64,000 bases of DNA, from NCBI GenBank assembly GCA_029449235.1, contig JANATG010000009.1, positions 1,550,001 to 1,614,000 of the forward strand, given 5' to 3'. The notes under the pieces are model-generated. The model was not told where the DNA came from, made no database searches, and saw only the letters and a list, made by a program, of their open reading frames with translations. This stretch comes from Linnemannia schmuckeri. Taxonomy: Eukaryota > Mortierellomycota > Mortierellomycetes > Mortierellales > Mortierellaceae. Numbering within the stretch: the stretch's first letter is position 1; each line of letters opens with the position of its first letter. Positions 22,487 to 30,370 of the stretch are shown piece after piece. The position numbers and the translations under genes are program-made.

Positions 22487-23739
22487 ACATCAAACCCTTA
22501 TTTAATCGGCTTGCGCTCCTATGTGCATTTTTTTCTCTTGCCATTATTACTCACACACCACTTTCCTTCATTGTTTTGGCCACAAAGCATTTGTTCCAGT
22601 CTAAGTATTATGTATTGAGCCTAGTAATAAAGATCCCTCCTGTATCATCACGCTTTATGACACGAAGCATGCTTGCGTGGATAAAGGAGCGATGAAACTT
22701 GTAGTAAATGTGACCACAAAAAAAAAATGTAGCACATGGAAAAGTATATTACAGTCAGCATGGGAGGCGAGGATGGGGCGAGGTATCGAGAAAAGGCGGA
22801 TATGTGCCCAGCAGAAATTTTTGAAAAAAGGCAATCTTATACAGTATAAAGGCGTGGATGGTAAACCCCTGGCGAGAAGGTCAAGCGCTTGAACCGAGAA
22901 AAAAAAATTATGGATGATAGAAATAAGGTAAGCATATGTTCAAAAGCAAAACGGCGACGCGAACCTGTCGGAGTGATTATTGAAAAATGAAAAACCTACT
23001 GTCGGTCTCCATGCTATGGTTGTGTTGGTGACCAAATTTCTTGAGACGTTGTGATGAATGATCCCTGAATTGAGTGAAGTGTAAGGTACACCTCAAAGCA
23101 ACATTCTAAAGTCTCGATTTTTCCTCTCTCCATCTGACAAGATCCAGATGATTGTGTCCTGGTTCGATCCTTGTCCTGGGGGTGTCGTTGTTGACGTCCA
23201 AGAAGGAGGGAGATAAAAATGAAGAAAAGAAATGAAAAAGTAAGAAAGAATGAGTGAGACAGAAAGAAAGAGAGGAATGAGACAGAAGGGGAAAAAAAAA
23301 ATGGCACGGTCTTGCCCCTCTCTCAATCGCTGAATAATTTTCAGGGACCGGGTACGAGTTATCAGTGAACAAATGAAGGAATAAAATTGTAGACAAGAAC
23401 AAGGTACCAAGCAGAATGAGCATACAAACAAGCGCCGAATGGGATGTCTGCCAAGTTGAACGTGGCCTTTTTGTTCGCTCAATGCTTTCCAAGGTGTAAC
23501 TACGACCTTCAATTGCTTTTGTTGATGATATGATGAAAGATGTTGTAGACCTTGTCAGTCAGTTGAAAACTGTCCTTTTGTGATCGATGCTGCCAGGGAA
23601 GTGACGGAAAGACAGTCACTTTTTTTTTTTTTTTTTTTTTTTTTTGGTCTTTTTCACCACCAACAGATAAAAAAAGAGGATTAACTATTCTAAACATCTG
23701 CTTCTCTTTTTCGAAAATCAGGAACAGAAAACAACAACG
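22487..23739. other. Spacer between the IFI-like and Myb-like arrays
   Basis: The first half is the 3' UTR and flank of IFI-like unit C. From about 23000 to 23700 the sequence is pyrimidine-rich on the minus strand and holds a T-run (23621-23645) just before the first Myb-like gene. No gene recognised. Confidence 0.4.
23592..23620 (+). promoter_or_regulatory. Conserved box upstream of Myb-like copy 1
   Basis: A 29-base block beginning GCCAGGGAAGTGACGG and ending CAGTCACT, followed by a T-run, recurs upstream of copy 2 at 25167-25195 with three or four changes. It lies about 150 bases before the ATG. It is either a retained promoter element or simply part of the duplicated unit. Confidence 0.5.
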
Positions 23740-25092
23740 ATGACGACCATATGCAGGAACAACAACACCCGTTTGTCACTCATCACCGATACGCTCAGTC
23801 GACTCCGGTTGCTGCGTACTGAATCAACAGTCGTCGCGTTACGCTCAACACAACATCGCTGCATCACGCAAACGCGTCCTGGACTTCTGAAGGACCAAAC
23901 CGGCGTCAACGTCTCCGCAACGACACTCGATCAGGGCCAAAACCGGGATCACAACTGCGACCAGTCTTTAATAAAGGCTTCTAAAACCAACGCCAGCACT
24001 TATCCCGAGATCGCCGTGTTACCGTTGCCACCACAAGCCAGCACAACAGGGTGGAAAACTATCAGGGCACTGAGAAAAACTTATCCGCGTGCTTCCCGAT
24101 GGACGGATGAAGAGGACATGGAGCTGCTTCGACTGGTCAAGGAAGGCAAGAGCGTGTACGACATTTACGATAACTATTTCCCACATCGCACTCTTCGGGC
24201 GATTAGGAACCGCGTGGCTAACGCGTTTAGAGTGGATATTATATGCCAGCACCAAGCCGATGGACGAGTTCGCAACAACGGTGACGAGGACAGCTTTGTG
24301 GCTGACAAGGTGTTGGCAAAGGCAAAGTCAGGTGCCCCATTGCGACGACTGCTTTCGACTCTCGAGGCGGCGATGGTGGAGAAACGGAATGCTGATCATT
24401 GTGACGATACGATCCAACGACAAGGGGTTATAAGGATCGTCAAGGAACGCAAAGGAAAATGGACGCCAGAGGAAGACGCCTTGCTAGAACAACTAGTACG
24501 GACCTACATAGACATTCCTCAGCCGACTATTTGGAACAAGGTTTCGGGTGGGAGCGTCGACGGCTCACGACTACTTCGAGACTCAATATCGTGCAGTCAT
24601 CGGTGGAGAAACCTGTATCCTCCATCATCACGCTGCACTGGAATCTGGTCAAAGGAAGAAGAGCTGCGTCTGCAGAAGGCGGTTTCGGAGCAGTTGGAGG
24701 GCAAGTACCAGGTCGTCGTTGATGCCTTGGTGGGCAAGCCTGTGGCAACAGAGAACCCTCTTGGGGCATGGCGACCAGAGCTACAGCAACTCCCGGATCA
24801 GGCAGGTCTACCAATTCTCAAGCTAGGAAGCCGACGGCTGAGGATGTTGAGCTGGGTTGCGATTTCGGAAAAGGTCGGCTCACGGACTGAAAGCAATTGT
24901 CGATTCCACTTTTATAACGTGTACCACAACGGCGCGAGAGGTTGCTGGACAAAGGAAGAGCTGGGGCGTGCGAGGGAAGGTCTGGATATGTTTGGGAGAG
25001 ACTATTGGAAAATTGCAGGGCATGTTGGGACTCGGACTCCTATACAGGTGAATTTGATGGTTCTTAAAAAGGGGTGGCTTAAGAAAGACTAG
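23740..25092 (+). CDS. Myb/SANT-repeat protein with presequence-like N terminus, copy 1
   Basis: A single uninterrupted frame of 450 residues, unusual in a window where most genes have introns. The N terminus (NNNTRLSLITDTLSRLRLLR) is basic, hydroxylated and amphipathic, like a mitochondrial targeting sequence, and is conserved in the two paralogues. Four Myb/SANT-like repeats follow, at roughly residues 118-165 (RWTDEEDMELLRLVKEG), 238-300 (KWTPEEDALLEQLVRTY), 305-395 (IWSKEEELRLQKAVSEQ, then WVAISEKVGSRTESNCRFHF) and 405-445 (CWTKEELGRAREGLDMFGRD, then WKIAGHVGTRTPIQV). The repeats resemble DNA-binding Myb repeats of the SNAPC4 or c-Myb type. A sequence-specific DNA-binding role is likely; a mitochondrial location is an inference. 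It is the first of three head-to-tail copies. Confidence 0.8.
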   Translation: MTTICRNNNTRLSLITDTLSRLRLLRTESTVVALRSTQHRCITQTRPGLLKDQTGVNVSATTLDQGQNRDHNCDQSLIKASKTNASTYPEIAVLPLPPQASTTGWKTIRALRKTYPRASRWTDEEDMELLRLVKEGKSVYDIYDNYFPHRTLRAIRNRVANAFRVDIICQHQADGRVRNNGDEDSFVADKVLAKAKSGAPLRRLLSTLEAAMVEKRNADHCDDTIQRQGVIRIVKERKGKWTPEEDALLEQLVRTYIDIPQPTIWNKVSGGSVDGSRLLRDSISCSHRWRNLYPPSSRCTGIWSKEEELRLQKAVSEQLEGKYQVVVDALVGKPVATENPLGAWRPELQQLPDQAGLPILKLGSRRLRMLSWVAISEKVGSRTESNCRFHFYNVYHNGARGCWTKEELGRAREGLDMFGRDYWKIAGHVGTRTPIQVNLMVLKKGWLKKD

Positions 25093-25166
25093 GCAGACGA
25101 TGCGATACATAACAGTAAATGACCGTAGCCTTGTTTTTCAAGGTGGGGTGTCCCAATGTCAATGGT

Positions 25167-25195
25167 GCCAGGGGAGTGATGGAGAAACAGTCACT
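25167..25195 (+). promoter_or_regulatory. Conserved box upstream of Myb-like copy 2
   Basis: This is the counterpart of the block at 23592-23620, starting GCCAGGGGAGTGATGG and ending CAGTCACT, again followed by a T-run and then CCAACAGA and an A-run. It lies about 120 bases before the chosen ATG. Confidence 0.5.
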
Positions 25196-25287
25196 TTTTT
25201 TTTTTTGTCCTTCACTGCCAACAGAAAAAAATGGGAGTTGATCCCTTTCAACATCAGCTTCTCTCAGGATTCAGGAACGGCAGAGCG

Positions 25288-26730
25288 ATGGCGGCTCCAA
25301 GCAGGAACAGCATCGCCCGAGTGTCACTCGTCACAGACACGCTAAGTCGACTTCGATTACAGTACTCGGAGCCATTTTACAACCATCGCAATCCAGCTCG
25401 GCACCAGTCTCGCACCTTAACAGAGACGCGCTTCGGTTATCGAGAGAGCTTGATAAGCACTGCCAATCTCTCTATAACCCAACCTCTTGACCATACTCAC
25501 GACAAACCGGCGCTCAAATCTGTTAGTGGCAACTACAGCAACATCCATCCTCATATCTCCGAATTGCCATCACCGCCACAACCACCAGAGACGAGCACGA
25601 CAGGGAAAAAGGTCAGGGCACGACCAGCTGCTAGGCATGGCCGTTTTCCCTGGACGGAAGAGGAAGACAGGGAGTTTTTTCAAATGGTCAAGGAGGGCAA
25701 GAAAGCGTACGTCATATACGCCAATCATTTCCGGCATCGATCATACCAAGCGGTGACCAAGCGAGCGGACCTTGCATCCAAGGCGGCAAGACTACAAGAA
25801 CGGCAGGCCAAGGAAGGGGTTCGAGACGGAGAACCTGATGTCGCCAGATCTGTGGCAGGAGAGGAAGGGGCGGAACCTTTGCGGATCGTATATGGGAAAA
25901 TAATCAAATCGCTGTCCGAGGATCGACGAGTAAGAGACAAGCAAGAAGGAATAATTAAGCGGCCAGTGGTGCACAAGGGGAACCTGCTGCGTACCAGGAG
26001 ATGGACTTTTGAGGAGGATGAGCTGTTGAAGCAGCTAGTTCAAAAGTATTCCGATATCCCGCATCCGCATCTCTGGCATGAGGTTTCCTGTGGGAGCATT
26101 GATGGTTCAAAACGTCTTCTTCGGGCTCCGTTACCATGCAGCCGTCGTTGGCGACATTTCTACCCTCTTCCCTCAAGTCGAATCGGGAGCTGGTCAAAGC
26201 AGGAAGAGCTGCGTTTGCAGGAAGCTATCTCTGAGCAGTTGGAGGGCAAGTTTCAGGTCGCTGTCGATGTCCTAGCGGGCCAATATGCAAAGAAGACAAA
26301 GGGACGTCAGCGGTACAACCATCTTAATTATCATCATCTTGGCGAACAACGACCAGAACTGCAACAACTACCTTCGCAATCCGGCCTACCGGTGCTCAAG
26401 GATGGAAGTCAGCAGTTGAGGATGCTGAACTGGGTCGCGATCGCAGAGAGGGTCAAGTCAAGGAGGGATCATGATTGTCAGGAGCACTTCTATTCGACGT
26501 ATCATAATGGGAATATAGGGCCTTGGTCTGAGGAGGAGCTGAGGCGCGCAAAGGAGGGTGTCGAGATGTTTGGAAGGGACTACAGGCGGATTGCGGATTA
26601 CGTTGGGACGCGGTCTGTTTTTCAGGTGACCAAGATGGTTTATAAAAAGCGGTTTTCGAGAAAGGATGATGGTGTGGAGTTTGAGGGAGACAAGCAGGAA
26701 GAGACTAAGATCATACCATATAAACACTGA
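25288..26730 (+). CDS. Myb/SANT-repeat protein with presequence-like N terminus, copy 2
   Basis: Intronless, 480 residues from the Met at 25288 (MAAPSRNSIARVSLVTDTLS), chosen because it aligns with the starts of copies 1 and 3; an in-frame Met at 25231 would add 19 poorly conserved residues. The repeats are as in copy 1: FPWTEEEDREFFQMVKEGKK, RWTFEEDELLKQLVQKY, SWSKQEELRLQEAISEQ with WVAIAERVKSRRDHDC, and PWSEEELRRAKEGVEMFGRD with RRIADYVGTRSVFQV. A block between repeats 1 and 2 (LQERQAKEGVRDGEPDVARS) is shared with copy 3 but not copy 1. A short insertion (KKTKGRQRYNHLNYHH) lies in the third repeat. The C terminus is extended by about 20 polar residues. Confidence 0.8.
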   Translation: MAAPSRNSIARVSLVTDTLSRLRLQYSEPFYNHRNPARHQSRTLTETRFGYRESLISTANLSITQPLDHTHDKPALKSVSGNYSNIHPHISELPSPPQPPETSTTGKKVRARPAARHGRFPWTEEEDREFFQMVKEGKKAYVIYANHFRHRSYQAVTKRADLASKAARLQERQAKEGVRDGEPDVARSVAGEEGAEPLRIVYGKIIKSLSEDRRVRDKQEGIIKRPVVHKGNLLRTRRWTFEEDELLKQLVQKYSDIPHPHLWHEVSCGSIDGSKRLLRAPLPCSRRWRHFYPLPSSRIGSWSKQEELRLQEAISEQLEGKFQVAVDVLAGQYAKKTKGRQRYNHLNYHHLGEQRPELQQLPSQSGLPVLKDGSQQLRMLNWVAIAERVKSRRDHDCQEHFYSTYHNGNIGPWSEEELRRAKEGVEMFGRDYRRIADYVGTRSVFQVTKMVYKKRFSRKDDGVEFEGDKQEETKIIPYKH

Positions 26731-26999
26731 TATCATATGAAACTATAAATTAAGGACGTGGATGATCACCTTGGAGGGTGGGAATGATAAGAGGCCTTTT
26801 TCAAAGATGTTTTTCAAAGCCCAAAGAAAACATTTTACGTCTCTTTTAATTGTCAAAAAAGAAAAAGACTAAGCAAAGGGCTATCACGTGTGGCCTAATA
26901 AGAGTACCAAGAAAAGAAAAAAAAAAAAAAAGGCGGTGACTCTTGGGTGTGATTCTTTCTCCATCAGTCTTAAATCGGATTCAGGAATAACGTCCAACC

Positions 27000-28358
27000 A
27001 TGGCAGCCCTCCTCAGGGACAGCAGTGCCCGACTGTCACTCATCACGAACGCATTCAGTCGACTCCAGTTACAGAACACAGGAGCATCAATTGTCGCTCG
27101 GCATCCATCACAGTGCCACTTCATTACACAAACGCGTCCCGATCTTTTAAAGAAGGTGACAGGAGCCAACCTTACGGCATCGCAACACGCCCACGACCAC
27201 TCTTCACCCAAACCTACAAGCGACACAGCTACACCCTCTTTGCTTGCTCGGCTACCGTTGCCAGCACAAGTTGTTGGAGAAAAAATGAAGCCGAGGAAAT
27301 TTCCGATGCCACATGGTCGTCGTAGATGGACGTACGAGGAGGACATTCTACTTTTTCGACTGATCAAGGAAAACAGGGATATATTTGACATCTACGTCAA
27401 TCACTTTCCCTATCGCTCCCATGCAGCGGTTTCGAGGCGTTCAGGAGTTGCGTTCAAGGCAGTACGAACTCAGGAACGGCAAGCCAGAGAAGGAGTTCGA
27501 GAGGGAGAGGTGGACATTGGCAAATCGGTGGCAGGGGAGGAGGGGGCTGTTCCATTAGGCAAGGTATTTACCAGCTTTTACAGGTCTATAAGAGCCGAAC
27601 GAGGCGAGAATACCTCTGATGACGCGGACCAACACTATGAATGTAGGAGAGCCAAAACGCGGCGAGGAAAGTGGACACCAGAGGAGGAGGAATTGTTGGA
27701 AAAGTTGATCAACAAGTATCGTCACCTTCCAGAACCAACCATCTGGAATACAATCTCGGGCCGCAGCGTTGATGGTTCTCCCCCTCTTCTTCGGACTGGA
27801 GTATCCTGTAATCGCCGGTGGAACCGTCTACATCCTCCACCGCTGTATCGGACTGGTCGCTGGACGAAGGAGGAGGAGCTGCGTCTGCAGGAAGCAATCT
27901 GGGAGCAGTTGGAAGGCAAGTACCAGGTAGCTGTCGATGTTTTGGTGGGAAAGCCTACGACAACTGAACTCAATCTCAGTCAATGGCCACCGGAGCAGCA
28001 GCAGTTGCCCTCGCAGGCAGGCCTACCGATCCTCAAGATTGCGAGCCGACGTCTAGGGATGTTAAATTGGCTTTTGATCGGAGAAAAGGTTGGGACAAGG
28101 ACCGATGGTGATTGTCGAGGTCATTTTTACCACGCTTACCATAACGGCAATAGGGGACCATGGTCGGAAGAAGAGATGAGGCGCTTGAAGGAAGGCCGGA
28201 AGATGTTCGGGAGAGATTACTGGAAAATCGCGGAGCACGTTGGAACACGGGGTCCTCGCCAGGTGACGAGCCTGATTTATGTGCAGGAGAGGAGGGAAAA
28301 ACAACGACAAAGGGCTGTCGAGGATAGTAAGGAGACAAGTCTCGGCACAGAGGAATAA
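27000..28358 (+). CDS. Myb/SANT-repeat protein with presequence-like N terminus, copy 3
   Basis: Intronless, 452 residues, starting MAALLRDSSARLSLITNAFS, which matches the leader of the other copies. The four repeats are intact: RWTYEEDILLFRLIKEN, KWTPEEEELLEKLINKY, RWTKEEELRLQEAIWEQ with WLLIGEKVGTRTDGDC, and PWSEEEMRRLKEGRKMFGRD with WKIAEHVGTRGPRQV. The aromatic residues expected at Myb core positions are mostly present, with the usual substitutions. It ends in a basic and acidic tail (RREKQRQRAVEDSKE). Its upstream flank shows only weak similarity to those of copies 1 and 2. All three copies run the same way as the IFI-like array before them. Confidence 0.8.
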   Translation: MAALLRDSSARLSLITNAFSRLQLQNTGASIVARHPSQCHFITQTRPDLLKKVTGANLTASQHAHDHSSPKPTSDTATPSLLARLPLPAQVVGEKMKPRKFPMPHGRRRWTYEEDILLFRLIKENRDIFDIYVNHFPYRSHAAVSRRSGVAFKAVRTQERQAREGVREGEVDIGKSVAGEEGAVPLGKVFTSFYRSIRAERGENTSDDADQHYECRRAKTRRGKWTPEEEELLEKLINKYRHLPEPTIWNTISGRSVDGSPPLLRTGVSCNRRWNRLHPPPLYRTGRWTKEEELRLQEAIWEQLEGKYQVAVDVLVGKPTTTELNLSQWPPEQQQLPSQAGLPILKIASRRLGMLNWLLIGEKVGTRTDGDCRGHFYHAYHNGNRGPWSEEEMRRLKEGRKMFGRDYWKIAEHVGTRGPRQVTSLIYVQERREKQRQRAVEDSKETSLGTEE

Positions 28359-28384
28359 AAACTGAATGAAGGAAGATGTATGTG

Positions 28385-28600
28385 AGTACGCCGCTTTCTG
28401 GATCCTTGAGCCAGTCAAACTCTATGAACAATGGGTCTGCGTCTGTGACCACCACTAATGTGTTTGGATCTTTCTCACCCGACGAGAAGCTGATCTCGAG
28501 CGCTATGGGCGGTGACGGCGAGGTGGCACCAACTCAAAGGACCTCGAGGAGCATGTCCTCTCCCGCAAAGGGCTTAGTGCCTGAATTTTTTTCGTTGCTT
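28385..28600 (-). pseudogene. Decayed coding segment of unknown family
   Basis: On the minus strand a stretch reads like protein: TKPFAGEDMLLEVL, a stop/frameshift, then PIALEISFSSGEKDPNTL and VVVTDADPLFIEFDWLKDPE. The residue mix and absence of low complexity suggest a former gene, broken by at least one frameshift near 28535, sitting antisense between Myb-like copy 3 and the fourth-copy fragment. I do not recognise the family. It may be the remains of an inserted element or of an unrelated gene caught in the duplications. Confidence 0.35.
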
Positions 28601-28619
28601 CTCGTACCCACAGTCACGT

Positions 28620-28823
28620 GTCCAATGTCGAATTCGCTTTTATGATGTCGGCAATAACGTCAACAGGGGACAAAACTATGGTAAGATTGCAGAGCATGTT
28701 GGGACGCGAGGGCCTTCGCAGGTGACCAAGCTCATGGCAAGCCAGGAGACTAAGAAAAGGAGACAAATATCCATGGGGGACACGATGAAAAAGTCAACAG
28801 TAGTAGCAGACAACGAACAATAA
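28620..28823 (+). pseudogene. C-terminal fragment of a fourth Myb-like copy
   Basis: The frame ending at the TAA of 28821-28823 reads CRIRFYDVGNNVNRG, then YGKIAEHVGTRGPSQVTKLM, and corresponds to the end of the third and the fourth Myb repeat of the neighbouring genes (CRGHFYHAYHNGNRG, WKIAEHVGTRGPRQV). The block PWSEEE...MFGRD has been deleted and everything N-terminal is absent. It has a tail of its own (ASQETKKRRQISMGD). No start codon or promoter is evident, so it is a broken copy. Confidence 0.75.
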
Positions 28824-28989
28824 ATATATATAATAAAAAAAGGCAGACAAGTAGTTTTCTAGCAATGACAGACACTGCACGTTTGTGGGCTTCAATACTT
28901 AATTCAAGAATCCATGCTCGCAAGCGGCTATCTATGAGGCTGTCAACTGCCTCTCGCTCCCACTCTTGGAATAAGATAATATGACATTA

Positions 28990-29275
28990 GATGTCAGAAT
29001 AATTAATCTGACAGAAATGTTAGAATAATATTTTATGAGATAATCTGACTTCAGGTATATTTTTTTCATCTGATGTCAGAATAACTAATCTGACATTGAT
29101 GTCAAAATAGCGTTTTTCTAGCTAATCTGACATGTGCTGTCAAATTAGCTTCCGTCAGGCAAAGATATTCTGACAATGGATGTCGGAATATCTGGTTAAT
29201 CTGACATGCTGTTAGAATATCTGGCGATTCTAACTATAGTGTCAGAATAACTAAACTGACATTATAGTCAGAATA
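28990..29275. repeat. Array of alternating inverted ATCTGACA / TGTCAGAAT half-sites
   Basis: Over about 290 bases the 8-9 base words TGTCAGAAT and ATCTGACA (its approximate reverse complement), or one-mismatch versions, alternate about 17 times, for example near 28992, 29004, 29085, 29097, 29126, 29168, 29180, 29199, 29239 and 29266. Neighbouring words are inverted, so the strand could fold into a series of small hairpins. Spacing varies from about 5 to 25 bases, so it is not a simple satellite. It matches no RNA gene or CRISPR layout. It lies between the Myb fragment and tRNA-Phe. Confidence 0.7.
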
Positions 29276-29433
29276 TCTTCTTCCCCCACTCTCTTACACA
29301 CAAATAGACATTCAATGTAATGCTCCAATCAAGCCCAGGCAAGACCCAGTGCTACCAACTCCGACATCAACGGGTCCCAAACAAAAGTAGAAACCCTAAT
29401 GCCTCTTTGAGGAGAACAGAAGGATAGAAGGTT

Positions 29434-29458
29434 TGCGACCTGTGTGGATTGAACACAC

Positions 29459-29499
<41 letters not shown>

Positions 29500-29506
29500 A
29501 GGTCGC
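29434..29506 (-). tRNA. tRNA-Phe: tRNA-Phe (anticodon GAA)
   Basis: The minus strand folds as a complete 73-base tRNA. The acceptor stem is GCGACCT (29506-29500) with AGGTCGC (29441-29435) and discriminator A at 29434. The D arm has TAGCTCAGTTGG (box A). The anticodon loop is ACTGAAGAT with anticodon GAA, and the T arm has TGTTCAATCC (box B). There is no intron in the anticodon loop, and CCA is not encoded, as usual in eukaryotes. It is a typical tRNA-Phe sequence. Confidence 0.95.
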
Positions 29507-30370
29507 TTGCTTTGCAGCTTGGTGATGTAAACATGCAAGCCATGCGGACATAATTAAAGTCAAAGAGAAATTTTAAAAGCATGAAAATATGGGTACAGGT
29601 CGCCGGAAAATTATATCTAGCCTTCTGATCTGCTTGGAAGTTGAAGGTATGGAATAAGATACAGTGGTGGTGGTGTTAAATCATAAAAAAAAGAACTTAG
29701 GACATGGTTTTTTTTTGTTCAAAATTAGTGTGCTGCCTGAATTATTTCGCCAAGGTATTTTGTTATTTCTATGCTTGATTTTTAGTCACTTTTTTCCCTC
29801 GAGAATGATGCGGGCTTCATTTGAATCGCGAGAAAGAAAAAAGACGAGATATCTTAGCGCGGTAGAAAATTACGCCATGAAAAGGTTGTCATCATGGTGG
29901 AAGGGAGGCATTCAACTCGGCAACTCTCACTTGGAAAGTAAGAGAAACACTCAGGGGCTTGACAATCGATCATTAGGTTCAGGGAACAATTTTTTTGAAT
30001 CGATCTGGTAGCTTTTGTGAAAGGGCGAGATAGGGTGTGTGAGGAAGAACAGCCAGTTCCTGGAGATGGTGCGAGGAATATTTGTCGAAGATCAGAAGGT
30101 CAAACAACCACGAAAAAACAAAGGCCTAAACTGGAAGGGTCCGTGACACAGACCAGTCAATTCATCATAAAATCGCAGATCACTTTTGACCCCACTATAA
30201 AAATCGTACACACGATGCGCTAACGAAGAAACTATCAACCTCCACGCAGATAAAGTGAAGCGCATGCGCGCTAGAAGGAAAGGATATGGTTATGAACAGC
30301 GAGAAATTCTTTTTATTTTTCGATCAGAACAAGAGGATGGTGTTCTGGCCGATAAAAAAAAAAGGCGAAC
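29507..30370. other. Spacer between tRNA-Phe and RPS7
   Basis: A/T-rich sequence with no recognisable gene. A plus-strand open frame at 29664-30011 has no family resemblance. The right end holds the RPS7 3' UTR. Confidence 0.4.

Larger units (their letters stand above)
18850..22960 (+). repeat. Three tandem segmental duplications carrying the IFI-like gene
   Basis: The units span about 18850-19920, 20100-21420 and 21600-22960. Each has promoter, leader, one-codon exon, intron, body, 3' UTR and a long 3' flank. The 3' flanks share scattered blocks, for example GTGCCACATTGTCGA (about 19875) with GTGCCACATCGTCGA (about 21350), and the TTGTTCCAGTCTA block of units B and C. Divergence is substantial, so the duplications are not recent. 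Borders are approximate. Confidence 0.65.

Noticed and set aside
28376..28645. Plus-strand frame after Myb-like copy 3
   Set aside because: The opposite strand of this segment is clearly more protein-like; the plus frame is Ser/Thr-rich noise.
28990..29275. CRISPR-like array
   Set aside because: Words alternate in orientation, spacers are irregular and short, and the host is a eukaryote.
29664..30011. 115-codon plus-strand frame next to tRNA-Phe
   Set aside because: No family resemblance, A/T-driven composition, no promoter or splice support.
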